From assembly GCA_003990745.1 (NCBI GenBank), contig RBNI01002868.1, positions 1 through 17,283 on the forward strand: a DNA stretch of 17,283 nucleotides, in the 5' to 3' direction. Made by a program: the position numbers and the translations under genes. This document shows, piece after piece, positions 1-9,470 of the stretch. This DNA comes from Jimgerdemannia flammicorona. Taxonomy: Eukaryota; Mucoromycota; Endogonomycetes; Endogonales; Endogonaceae. The notes under the pieces are model-generated. The model ran no database searches and was not told where the DNA came from. It saw only the letters and a program-made list of their open reading frames with translations. The stretch's first letter is position 1. Every line of letters begins with the position of its first letter.

Positions 1-360
1 GGGGGGGGGGAATGGAAACGCAAGGTTATTGACATGGCCACCACTCTGATGAACGCTGACAACCAAAGAACTCTACGCACGTCTGTACCACACAACACAG
101 TGACGATCCCACAACTCCAGACGTGTCGAACTGAGCACTCAAGATAGCGATCTCGATTTAGGCGGGCCAACTGAGCATGAGTTCTTTTTACATACAAATA
201 AAGTGGATTGTTTAGGAAAACGAAATGCGTAACAAAATGCGAATGTGCGACAACGAGCATGTGAAAGAGACTCATGTGAGGAAAGAAAGAATATGTTCAC
301 CCTCACGCTCATTCAGACGACGTCTGCCTATATGACTTTACGAGCATCAACGGCGTTCGG
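1..360. other. Intergenic host-like DNA, no gene seen
   Basis: This stretch has mixed composition and many CpG dinucleotides, unlike the AT-rich CpG-free DNA that follows. It opens with a run of ten G, which may be a low-quality contig edge. I see no convincing open frame, RNA gene or element. The last CpGs before the repeat block are around 350-358. Confidence 0.6.
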
Positions 361-540
361 AGAAGTCAATAGATAACTATTGAATTTGTTAAAATCACTT
401 GACTAGTCTTGAATAGTTCTTTTTCCATTTCCATAGCAAGAATATAGCACAAACAAAAACAAAAACAAAATCCACATATATAAGCAAGTAAAGAGGTATT
501 CTTCACATTCATTCTTTTATTCTTTAACATGAAAATATAC

Positions 541-561
541 TCAAGCATTCTCAAAACTTAG
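541..561. repeat. Left copy of a long direct repeat, candidate end marker of the old element
   Basis: The segment reads TCAAGCATT-CTC-AAAACTTAG. The same 18 bases without the middle CTC occur at 10909-10926. The two copies lie close to both edges of the CpG-free AT-rich block, so they may be an old target-site duplication. The 3-nt difference and AT-rich context leave room for chance. Confidence 0.4.
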
Positions 562-827
562 TGTCTCTTTATGCACTCTTTGTTACTGGTATCATTAAGG
601 CAAAATTGCTACACTCTGATCTCCAAGTGGTGTTTGACTCTACAATGTCACTAATATTATGAGATCTGGATAGAGACAAACTGTCCCCTCCTCCACTCCC
701 TCCTTCTTTTCCTCCTCTGCTATCTCTCTCAGATCCTCTAATAGAGCTCTGCCATTACTAAGCCCAAAAGGCTACATCTATGCCTGCATCTCAAGTGTCA
801 AGCAGAAAGCTCATCTTGAGCAGTAAA

Positions 828-841
828 AGCAACTTCTCCTC
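828..841. repeat. 14-bp target-site duplication, left copy (mini-insertion)
   Basis: AGCAACTTCTCCTC at 828-841 is repeated exactly at 872-885 on the other side of a poly-T insertion. Confidence 0.8.
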
Positions 842-871
842 TTTTTTTTTTTTTTTTTTTTTTTTACAGTC
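842..871 (-). mobile_element. Ultra-short retrotransposed insertion (poly-A tail plus 6 nt)
   Basis: Twenty-four T (842-865) followed by ACAGTC lie between two perfect 14-bp direct repeats. On the minus strand this reads GACTGT plus A24. The full LINE in this window ends GACTAT plus A26, so the six bases match its 3' end with one transition difference. This is what target-primed reverse transcription gives when it aborts almost at once. Removing 44 nt (insert plus one repeat copy) restores a stop-free 24-codon stretch in the minus-strand frame, which supports a true insertion. Confidence 0.7.
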
Positions 872-885
872 AGCAACTTCTCCTC
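872..885. repeat. 14-bp target-site duplication, right copy (mini-insertion)
   Basis: This is an exact second copy of the 14 bases at 828-841. Confidence 0.8.
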
Positions 886-1043
886 AATAAATACCCCCAA
901 TATGAGTTCATCTCAGATATTGAGAGCAGAATCAACTTCAAGAGACCCAGATTGCATTCCTTACTAAAACTCTCATACTATGGACTGGTCAAAGAAGTAA
1001 GTAATTTTTTAATATATATGGGCATAAAATATAATATAAGTGT

Positions 1044-1195
1044 GAATTCTCTCTAGTAATATAGGATCCTCTCTAGTAATGTAGAATCCTCTTCAGCAAT
1101 ATAGATAGTATGAATTCTCTCCAATAATATGAGTAGTATAAATTTTCTTTAGCAGTAATATGAGTAAGAATCCTCTCAGTATGTAGATATAATAC
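1044..1195. repeat. Degenerate tandem repeat, about six units of 20-29 nt
   Basis: Units begin GAATTCTCTCTAGTAATATA or close variants (for example GATCCTCTCTAGTAATGTAG and AATCCTCTTCAGCAATATAG) and repeat about six times with growing divergence. The array lies inside the minus-strand decayed frame, so it may encode a repetitive segment or be noncoding DNA of the old element. Confidence 0.6.
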
Positions 1196-2094
1196 TCATT
1201 TATTATTATATGTATATAGTATTTTTTTCTGATAAAAAATATTAAAACTTTTAACTCATTTTATCTTTTCTCAATACTATACTAGTTCTTACCTAAAAAT
1301 ACATTTTAATACTCAAATTATATATTAAATATTATTAGATTATATTTATCTAGAGAGACTATCTCTATTAGTTTGTCTTCAATCTCCTCAGTTATATCTT
1401 CTAACTCAATGAAATCAAAATTATAGTTCTCTCAGCAGATGATATCTTTGATGATTCTAAAGAATTTACAGAAGACCTTATGATCATCAATACTGTTTTC
1501 ATTTGTTAACTTCAAGATAGACAAGTAGAACAATATTGATAGCTCAGTATAATAATATATCTTTACTATTATGATAATTATACTCTTTAAGTTAATAATC
1601 CTTGTTATCAATAACTTAAAGGCACTTATGTCAGATATCTTTAGCTTGAGAAAGCAGCTATCTTAATGTTTAAATACTATCTGTTATACTTCTAATTGAT
1701 CTAGTCTCCTTCTGGTAAACTTGAATAATAATTTGGCAATTATAGACTTTAATTCTTTAGAGTCTAAGTCTTTTAGTATATATATCCTTTTTAGATATAA
1801 TCTGAGTTTGAGAATTATATTTAGATTCTTCAGAGTTCAAGTATTTATAAGATTCAGAATATCTAATTTTAGATGTAGTCTTTTTATTAAAGATTATTCT
1901 AAAACTTATCTATATATTATAGACTTAAGTCTTAATTGTTCTTTTATTTAATATTCTGTAAAATTCTCTATAAAATTCTTAAGTTATTTCTCTGAAGGTA
2001 TTTATATATTTTGAAGGTCTCTTAATATTGACTAACCACTGGCTAAAATATATAAGATAGAAGATTGCTAGAAATAATATAAAAGTTATATAAA

Positions 2095-2108
2095 GTAATT
2101 GTTCTAGA
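2095..2108. repeat. LINE target-site duplication, 5' copy
   Basis: GTAATTGTTCTAGA directly precedes the LINE and recurs exactly at 7991-8004 after its poly-A tail. Three upstream A residues may extend the duplication to 17 bp but cannot be separated from the tail. Confidence 0.92.
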
Positions 2109-2189
2109 CTCTCTTTCCAGTACCATTCAGATTACACAATCTTTGGAGAGCACTTACAACATCATTTTTGGAGAAAAGAGACTAATAAC

Positions 2190-4215
2190 ATGGCGACCGA
2201 CAGGTAACCTGAGGTGCATACTGAGCAGGGTGGCCCAAGTGCTTTCGACTGACAGCAGGTGGGGAGGGGTCCAGGCCTGGGGGGGGGGTATGAGGGGGCT
2301 GCTGGTGGGTGGACATGGAAGGGGTGGAGGAGGTGGCAGAGGCTCAGGATCTGGGAGGGCGAGCTTCATGGAGATGGTGAAGGAGAGACAGCAGGCATCA
2401 GGGCTAGAGGGCTGGCTGAGGAAGGGCAAGGAAAATGAGAAGAGGACAGCACAGGGGGGAGCAGCCCTTGGAAGGGGGGGTAGTGGAGCTGGGGGAGTAG
2501 TGGCTGGGGAGAGTGTGACTGCTGATGGTGATGGGACTGTCAATCTGGAAAAAAATCTAGATGTGACAGCTGATGGTGAGGCTGAGTGGCTGAGGCTTAG
2601 ATGACAAGAGGACTTAGTGGATGGTATAATGGGTCTGGCAGTGGCCCCATTGCTCAAAAAATCGATTTTGGTATTCGCGGTTATACTATGCTTCCGGGGC
2701 CTAGCGGTGATGGTGAAAATGGTACTGGGACTCATCACTAAGCAGGTGGCCAGAGCTGCGTCAGTGAAGTTTTTGAAGGGACTGGAGAGAGTAGAGGTGG
2801 GTTTTGAGGAGGCAGCACCATTGGAGGAGGCCCTGAAGGTTGGATTGGTGGTTGGGGAGGTGTGTGTTCCGATGGCATGTTGTCTGAAGTGGGATCCCAG
2901 GGTAGTCCAACTGCTGGTGAAAGGAGTTCCAATGGTGATGGCGATGGAGATGAGAAAGAGGGTTGAGGATTTCATGGCAGAATATGGAGAGGTGGTGGAT
3001 ATTGGATTCCAGGTCTGGGAAGGGACCTCGCTTAGAACTGGTGATATGGATGTGAGGATTCAGCTGGCTGGGAAGGAAGCTACTGGGAAGGCGAGGGACT
3101 GGCCTTTGGCAATGGTCTGGGGAGTGATTTTGTATAAGGTGATGAGGGTGAAGGGAAGTGAGGAGGAGGAGGAGGATTTATTGGAAGTACTGGAAGAGTT
3201 GGATGGTGCTATAGAGAGACAAGCGAAGGCTTAGGCAGCTTTCATGGAGTTGACATACTTGGAGGTGGTGGATGGAAAGTAGATTCGAGTGACCAAGGAG
3301 CAGTGGGAAAGAGCTCAGGGGCATAAGAGGCAGAAAGAGCTGCTGGCCAAGCTGGATAGCAGATCACTGGGAAATGTAAGTAAGGTAAAGGGCATCGGGG
3401 GTGCCGAAGCGAGTGTCTGGGCTGGCAAGGGGGAGGGGAAGGATAAGAAGGAGGCAGGGAAGGATGAGGAGAAGGCTAGTAAGGATCTATTTGCTGATGG
3501 TATGTTTGAGGTTTGGGAGGAGGACTGGGAGGGCTCCCCTACCTCTACCCCTCTTATCAGGTGCGGCCTGGCTTCCCAAAACAGGGCAGAAGAAGATGTG
3601 CCAATACAAGGGGCCCAGAGGGTACAATTCGGAGTTCCAGAGGTGGTGTATGGAGGATAGGGGATGGCAGCTGGTAAGGAGGAATTGGTGGATGTCCTGG
3701 AGGTATGGGATGAGTCTGCAAGCACTGGAGCTGACACCATGATGTTGGAGGGAGGGAGGCCAGTGACTCTGGGGGGGAAGGAGGTGGGGAACTTACTTTG
3801 AATGTGTCAGATGATGAATAACTTAGTGGTGGAAGAGTTGGGGGAGGTGGACTTATGAGTGATGAGTGATGAGCATTGGGCAGGGATACTGCAGGGGGAT
3901 GGAGTGATGAAGGCATTGAAGGCAGAAATTCTGGTGGTGTACCTAGAGGAGGAAGAGTATAAGGTGGATAAGGAGAGAGAGGCAGAGATGGTAGTTATTG
4001 CTGGAGAGCGAGCGGAATACTGTTGGAACAAGTGTCATGGACTGCAGCTCTGGCAGGAGGCATGCATAGAATACCGAGAGGAGTTTAAGGAAAAGGCAGA
4101 TAGAGAGATGAAGGAACTGCTAGCTGGATTGGAGGCTCAGAGGGCAGAAGAGGAGGAGGTGGCTGCAGAACATAATCTGGATACAGCGCAGGAGAAGATG
4201 AGTATGGAGCAGTAG
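2190..4215 (+). pseudogene. LINE ORF1 (Gag-like RNA-binding protein), decayed
   Basis: ORF1 of such LINEs encodes an RNA-binding chaperone that packages the element's transcript. An ATG at 2190 begins MATDR and then meets TAA; this frame appears to join the main frame (codon positions of 2605 onwards) near a ten-G run at 2279-2288, suggesting a slippage frameshift. The main frame has stops at 2602, 3232, 3280, 3658, 3799 and 3856 and ends at TAG 4213. The N-terminal third is Gly-rich. The middle contains EYGEVVDIGFQVWEGTSL. The last 100 residues are Glu/Lys-rich and probably coiled-coil. No CCHC knuckle was found. ORF2 starts 30 nt later in the same frame. Identification rests mainly on position. 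Confidence 0.65.
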
Positions 4216-4245
4216 AGATTGATTGCCAACATAACATATTTCATA

Positions 4246-7200
4246 ATGAACAGTACAATCAACATTTTTTCTCTAAACGTGAATGGGTTACAGGGTGCTG
4301 TGTGATGTAGGAACATTTTTACTTGGTTGAAGGGATTGGAGGCCAATCTCTTCCTCTTGCAGGATATTAGGTGTAAGGATGATGCTGATAAGATGAAGTG
4401 GACGAAGGAATGGGGTGGTGTGGCGATCTGGAAGGGCAAGGTTGGGATTTTGGTTCGGAAAGGCAGCAGAGAGATACAGGATGTGAGGAGCTGAGGGGAG
4501 AGACTGGTCTGGGGTGAGTGGATTCAAGCAGGCTGGGAGTCAGTTACAGTTGGCTCCTGTTACTGTCCTGCAGTATGGAGTGAGTGGATAGATTGGGTGA
4601 AAGGTCTGCAGGAGAGTGGGAGCCTTGTAGAGGCTGGGGTGGATATGCTTGGGGGAGATTTCAATATAGTACGGGACATGCTATTGGATAGAACAGATAG
4701 AGGACAAGGTGCTGAGGGCAGGAGCAGAGGACTGACGGCATGGAAGGAAGTCGAAAGGCTAAGTACACTGATAGATGCTGGTCGGGAGTACTGGGGGAAT
4801 AGGAGGGTATATACTCATTGGGCAGGGGGTCTGGGGATGAGGATCGACTGGATTTTAACTGCCAGCTACTGGGGCCTAGATGTTTGGAAATCACTGGAGG
4901 TAGAATGGTGTCCATGGTCAGATCACTGAGGGCTTTTGAGACAGGGGTGCTTTGGGGGAAGTAGGGATGGGCCTGGACATTGGCACCTCAATTCCTCTTT
5001 GTTAGATGACAAAACCCAGTGGGATGAGTGGGCTAAGGACATTCAGCTGAGGGTGGAGAATTGGCGGCAGGAGGGTGCCTCAGTTGGGGTTAGGTGGTTG
5101 AGGATGAAGGAGATGGCCAAGATTTACTAGAGTGAGGCTGGTAAGGATGCAGGGAAGCAGAGGAGGCATCAAGTACATTGGGCTTCTACTAGATTGACTA
5201 AGCTCCTGGAGGAGTGGGCAAGGGTGAAGATATTGGAGGGAGAAGAGGATTGGAGGTTGATGAGGGTGAAAATGGAGGTTGGGGAACTACAACAGGTGCT
5301 GCAGGAAGAGGAAGAGGCGAGGGTACAGAGCTTGGCAGCATGGCTCTGCTGGCAGGATCTGGAGGAGGGAGAGAGGCCTTCCAAGTTTCTTATGAGGGCT
5401 CTTAGAGCAAGGCAGATACAACAATGGTGGGAAGAGGTGTTGGACTCAGATGGTATACTGGTGCATGGGGTACAGGACATTCTTGGATCACTGAAGGAGA
5501 GATGGAGTGGATTGTGGAGTGAGGAGGAGGGTGGGGCAGATGCTGCAACTATTGACAGAACATTGGAGGATTGGCACTCACTACAAGTAGAGGGGCTAGG
5601 TGACCTGGTGATGCCTGTACAGGAAAATGAGATCCACCAGGTTCTTGCTACAACAATGTCAGGTACGGCTCCTAGAGAGGATGGTCTGCCCTGGGACTTT
5701 TGGAAGTGAATGGTTGGAGTCCCAGAGGTGATGGGAGAGATGACAGCAATGTGTGACTTCATTTTACAGACTAGGAGGTAGGTGGGGGAGCAGGATCTTG
5801 GGCTGGTGATGCTGCTCTATAAAAACAAAGGAAGGCAGGAGGATTGGAAGAACTGGTGGCCAATAATGTTGCTAGATATGGACAGAAAGTTGGTAACTAA
5901 GGTGGTGGTGGCCAGACTACAGAAGGTGGCCCAGCAAGTTGTGAGTGTTGAGCAGAGGGGATTTGTGGGTAGTCAGCTCATCAGGGATGGCACTGCCTAG
6001 ATATATAGAGTTATTGAAGGGGCAAGGGCCTGTGGACTGGATGGACATCTAGTCTTCTTGGATCAGGAGAAGGCCTATGACCAGGTGCAAAGAGTCTGGC
6101 TGGTGAAATTTTTAGATAGGATGGAGATTCCATTTTAATTCTGATCAGCAATGATCAGCCTACTGGAAGGGAGTAGGGCTGTGCTCATATGTAATGGTCA
6201 TAGAGGGGTGGCATTCTCCTTGGGTAGGGGGGTGCCCCAGGGGGACCCACTGTCCCCCATTTTGTATGCTCTTTCTCTGAAATCCCTTATGGATAGAATT
6301 AGGTGGAGGATAGAAGGACTCTCTGTCTTTGGCATAGGATGGAAAGTTGGGGCCTTTGCAGACGACATGGTGGTTGGTTTGGGTTCGATTGCTGATATTG
6401 AAGAGCTCAAAAAGACTGTAGAGTGGTATGAGGAGAACTCTGGTGTGAAGCTGAATTGGCATAAGTGTGAAACAATAGTACTCGGCAACAGCCTGGTGGG
6501 AGGAGAGGTCATAGGAACAATTGTCCCCACTGGTGAAGCAGTACAGTACTTGGGCATCTATTTGTCAGTATATGGGTCAGTTCTGCCCAGGCTTTGGTGG
6601 GAGCAGCAGATTGGAATCTGAGAGGAGGCCCTGCAGAGTTGGGGGGGAAGGCGATTTTCTCTGGCAGGAAGGGTCTCAATTTTGAATGTCTACTGGCTGC
6701 TGAAGTTGTGGTACCTGGCATATCATCTGGACTTCCCAGCCTGAGTGGTGAAGAGATTGGTGAAAACGGTGAAGAGATGGATCTGAGCAGGAGGGCAGAG
6801 TCAGATTAATTGGGAGATCTTGTCCCTACCAGTGGTGAGAGGTGGTCTGGGGCTAGTTGACTTTCTGAAACAGTTGCACTGCTTGCGGGCATGGTGGCTG
6901 AAGAGGGCTATGGAATTGAGAGGAGGTGGTTGGGTTCCTCTGCTACAGAAGATCTGGGAGAGGCGGTCATCACCAAGGGGTTCAACTGGCGATCTCCTCT
7001 CATTAGTTGGGCTTTAGAACACTAAACAACTGCAATATAAAGGATTTTGGTTGGGGATAGCAGAGGGGGTACACCGTATTGGAATTCGTTGGCAGGGAAA
7101 TAAAGGTGAGGAAAATTGGGACCCAGCGATGTGGAGATGGGATCGCTTACTGCTGGGTGGCACTCCTTTAATTGAGTTCAATATTGGTGATGGAATGGAA

Positions 7201-7902
7201 TGCCAAAGGGGACCAGGCCTGGATCTGTGGCCTAGCAGTTGGCAAGGAGTTGGAATTGGCGAAGAGTGGAACTGGCACAGTGTCTGGACCTGGAGTGCTG
7301 CAGTGTGAAAGTGGATGCTGCCAAAGTACTGGGTGGTCTGGTGGTGCATGCTGTGGAGGAATGTTATGCTCAACTTTCACTCGGGGCACCTTATCATAGG
7401 GGGTTGCTTTAACTGTGAGGAGTACTACAATATAGAGCAGAAGGGGGGTTGTGTACAGACACCTGAACATTGGCTTGGAGAGTGTGAGGTATTGGGGGAC
7501 TTTTGGCAGGCAATTGGGGAGCACTTGGGGGTACGACATAGGAGAGATGAAGTATGGGAGAGGTGGGAGGACTTGAGAGATCGATTGGTAGGAGGGATAG
7601 GGAAGGAGTGGATTACTTTGGGCTGAGCTTTAGCTATTTAGGTAGAGCTGGCCAGTCACTGGCTATTTGTTTTTGAGGATGGGTATAGACAGGGCTTGGG
7701 GGACCAGTTGTTGTGGTGGCGTTGGCTTATGGAAGATACCTTAACAGGCTGGTGGCTTGGTTGGGGGCTGCAGAGTGGTCAGAGATGCCGCTTAGTGGAG
7801 AAAATTTGTGGACAAAGTGGGGGGAGAGTGGGCATAGTTGGTGAAAGGGTGATCTTTATCTGTAAGGAGGTGGGGAGGAGCTCCCCTATGGGGATTGGGT
7901 AG
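4246..7902 (+). pseudogene. LINE ORF2: APE endonuclease and reverse transcriptase, decayed
   Basis: The product nicks target DNA and reverse-transcribes the element RNA from the nick. It starts MNSTINIFSLNVNGLQG (4246). Endonuclease motifs are SLNVNG (4270-4287), LQDIR (4357-4371, Asp where Glu is usual), GGDFN (4651-4665) and WSDH (4915-4926). Reverse-transcriptase motifs are DGLPWDFWK (5680-5706), FLDQEKAYDQV (6055-6087), VPQGDPLSP (6232-6258) and the catalytic FADD (6355-6366). A C-terminal Cys-x2-Cys, His and Cys cluster spans 7405-7485. Sixteen in-frame stops interrupt it, at 4303, 4492, 4927, 5128, 5707, 5779, 5998, 6136, 6142, 6619, 6742, 6784, 7015, 7306, 7624 and 7639 (ten TGA, five TAG, one TAA), with no frameshift over 3.6 kb. 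Confidence 0.9.
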
Positions 7903-7964
7903 TGTGTGGTGATGATGTATACTTATTCATAGACTGGTAATAAAGGCAGAGTCCGTGTGACTAT

Positions 7965-7990
7965 AAAAAAAAAAAAAAAAAAAAAAAAAA
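7965..7990 (+). other. LINE poly-A tail
   Basis: Twenty-six A follow GACTAT and directly abut the downstream target-site copy. This fixes the element's 3' end and its orientation. Confidence 0.95.
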
Positions 7991-8004
7991 GTAATTGTTC
8001 TAGA
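7991..8004. repeat. LINE target-site duplication, 3' copy
   Basis: This is an exact copy of GTAATTGTTCTAGA at 2095-2108. Confidence 0.92.
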
Positions 8005-8740
8005 TTTCAACTAAGACTTATAATATAGTATTTTATTATATCATATAGTAGTAATGGACCTCTGTATAAGGGGTTAGAGGCTCTCTATCTATCTCTGTAC
8101 TAGATGAGGAATAGGTTAGCTCTTCTGAGCTAGCTTCTGATCTTATAATCTTAGATAATATAGAAGACCAGTCAGAGACTAGTCTAACATTGGAAAGAAC
8201 AGAGTAGCCAGATGACCAGATACTGATAGGGATAGAGACTTATGCAATTGGTTCTTGAAAGAGGCCAATGATAGAGTTGAACACCTTGTTCTCATAAGGC
8301 CAAGTATCATTATTATAGTGGTCTTGAAGGTTAAAGTTATTTGTAAGATCTAACTCTACTTGTATAGTATAGGTATCATTAAGGCTATCAATTTTGACAG
8401 AAGCTATCCTTTATATACCACTAATAATAAAGAATATTTTCCTAAAGAGTTGGTAAATATAAAGCAAAATATGCTATTTAAATATAAAGATATTATATTC
8501 ATTTAGTATTTCTGAAGTATTTATACTACTTTTGACAATAAGTCTACCTACCTGATAGTTTCTTAATATTATGAAGTATTTGATAATTTGTTACATTCTA
8601 GATACAACTTTATCAGTAGCTTATAGATACTACTTAAGATTATAGATATTTATATTAATATATTCTCAGATAAACTAATATTGATAGTCAAAGACAGCAT
8701 TCCAGAGTGCTTGGTAGATATGTTCAGAGAGAGAGGACAT
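8005..8740 (-). pseudogene. 5' part of the decayed unknown gene
   Basis: The minus-strand frame opens with an ATG at 8740 (MSSLSEHIYQALWNAVFDYQ) and runs in one frame to the LINE insertion point, with about 11 in-frame stops and no frameshift. Two runs of about 60 codons are stop-free; one contains NNDTWPYENKVFNSIIGLFQ. Another segment is Ser/Glu-rich. The frame resumes at 2108 on the far side of the LINE. Together the halves give about 745 codons. I do not recognise the family and see no transposase signature. Its divergent placement beside the Fanzor-like gene suggests it belongs to the same element. Confidence 0.5.
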
Positions 8741-9300
8741 GATTTATTTATATTTAGTTTTGTTTTGGAGAGGTATCTTTGAGTTCATATAGCTATTATT
8801 TTAATTGATTATTTTTCAGAACCAATTTGCTGGTCTTTTATTTGTCAAATAAACTATTTTAGTATATGACAACTATAATTTTATAGCTTGTTATAGTCTA
8901 GTTTAGCCTATGAAGTTACTGATCTTGAAGATCTTACTAGCTTCTGATATTAGAGAGCTGATGATATCAGTGATTAATTTTAATATATTCTAATTACTAT
9001 GATATTATAGACTATTTTAGTTTATGATATCAATATAGCTATAGACTAATTTAGTCTCATGCTATTTTTAGCATCCTTAGTCTATTTTTAAGGATATCTA
9101 TAATGATATTAGTGTGAGTATATATTAAACTAGTATAGAGACTAGTATGACTACTATAATATTATTAGTTGAAGAGAGCTGAAATTAGTATAAAATCATT
9201 ATAATCATACTAATATTCTTGGTTTTTCTAGCATATAACCTTGCTGGTGATACAAATCCAATAATGTTAGCTTAATAATATCATCTTTTGTGATATTGAG
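8741..9300. promoter_or_regulatory. AT-rich spacer between the two divergent decayed genes
   Basis: No convincing frame was found on either strand. The spacer contains three related 21-22 nt motifs (8892-8912, 9006-9026, 9040-9061) and two ACTAGTAT copies 12 nt apart (9129-9136, 9141-9148). By position it would hold the promoters of both decayed genes; this is inference. Confidence 0.35.
8892..9061. repeat. Three copies of a 21-22 nt motif
   Basis: The copies at 8892-8912, 9006-9026 and 9040-9061 share a core close to TATAGWCTADTTTAG followed by YYTATG or YYCATG, all in the same orientation. They could be binding sites for an element-encoded protein, or remnants of local duplication. Confidence 0.5.
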
Positions 9301-9470
9301 ATATAATTTCATTATACTCAGAAAGTAGTAGTAGTAAGTCAAATAGAAGTTATACTATTATAAGAAACAGTAAGTGATAGATACAGTGATAAGATCAATA
9401 AAAGTGAGGGTATATCTGAATATAAGGTAGAGTTCATTGATGAAACAATAGATATATTGTGCTAGGTAAG
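9300..9470 (+). pseudogene. Coding-like fragment, possible first exon of the Fanzor-like gene
   Basis: Within this stretch the frame of 9364 gives a 33-codon stop-free acidic run (9364-9462) including SDRYSDKINKSEGISEYK, then TAG, then GTAAGT at 9466-9471, which resembles a splice donor. It lies in the same frame as the RuvC-I region further right. Whether it belongs to the Fanzor-like gene is uncertain. Confidence 0.3.

Larger units (their letters stand above)
569..2108 (-). pseudogene. 3' part of a decayed unknown gene, interrupted by the LINE
   Basis: Read on the minus strand from 2108 downwards, one frame stays coding-like to a TAA at 571-569, apart from about 25 in-frame TAA/TAG/TGA codons. 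Stop-free runs are long for such AT-rich DNA: roughly 77 codons across about 1660-1430, then, after one TGA, an acidic stretch containing FIELEDITEEIEDKLIEIVS. Near the end a Gly/Ser-rich segment (about 720-660) is followed by TTWRSECSNFALMIPVTKSA. The frame continues across the LINE into 8005-8740 when the LINE and one target-site copy are ignored, and across the mini-insertion at 842-885 likewise. I recognise no family. Stops without frameshifts point to decay by cytosine deamination. Confidence 0.5.
2109..7990 (+). mobile_element. Apparently full-length L1-like LINE retrotransposon, inactivated
   Basis: The element is 5882 bp long, bounded by a perfect 14-bp target-site duplication and ending in A26. 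It carries a short 5' leader of about 80 nt, ORF1 and ORF2. ORF2 encodes an APE-type endonuclease, a reverse transcriptase and a C-terminal zinc-binding motif. No RNase H domain is seen, which fits L1-like rather than Tad/I-like elements. The plus strand is strikingly C-poor and G-rich: 5221-5280 has no C at all. Both ORFs hold many stops, so the copy is dead. It landed in an already AT-rich older element and is far less AT-rich than its surroundings, so it is the younger insertion. Confidence 0.92.

Noticed and set aside
366..554. 62-codon minus-strand open frame
   Set aside because: It is short and AT-rich, lies at the edge of the repeat block and has no recognisable feature.
1044..1195. 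CRISPR-like array
   Set aside because: The units are tandem and divergent with no unique spacers, in a eukaryotic genome.
1721..1951. 76-codon plus-strand open frame
   Set aside because: It is hydrophobic AT-rich translation with no family signal, opposite the more convincing minus-strand decayed frame.
2154..2975. 273-codon minus-strand open frame rich in Ser, Pro and Thr
   Set aside because: It is antisense to LINE ORF1. The C-poor sense strand leaves few antisense stop codons, and the composition is low-complexity with no family signature.
3315..3916. Overlapping minus-strand frames rich in Pro and Ser
   Set aside because: They are shadows of the G-rich LINE sense strand; the same skew explains them.
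4246..7902. Stop-codon readthrough or recoding of TGA and TAG in LINE ORF2
   Set aside because: Sixteen stops of all three types, including TAA, and normal codon use in the host genes make decay far more likely than recoding.
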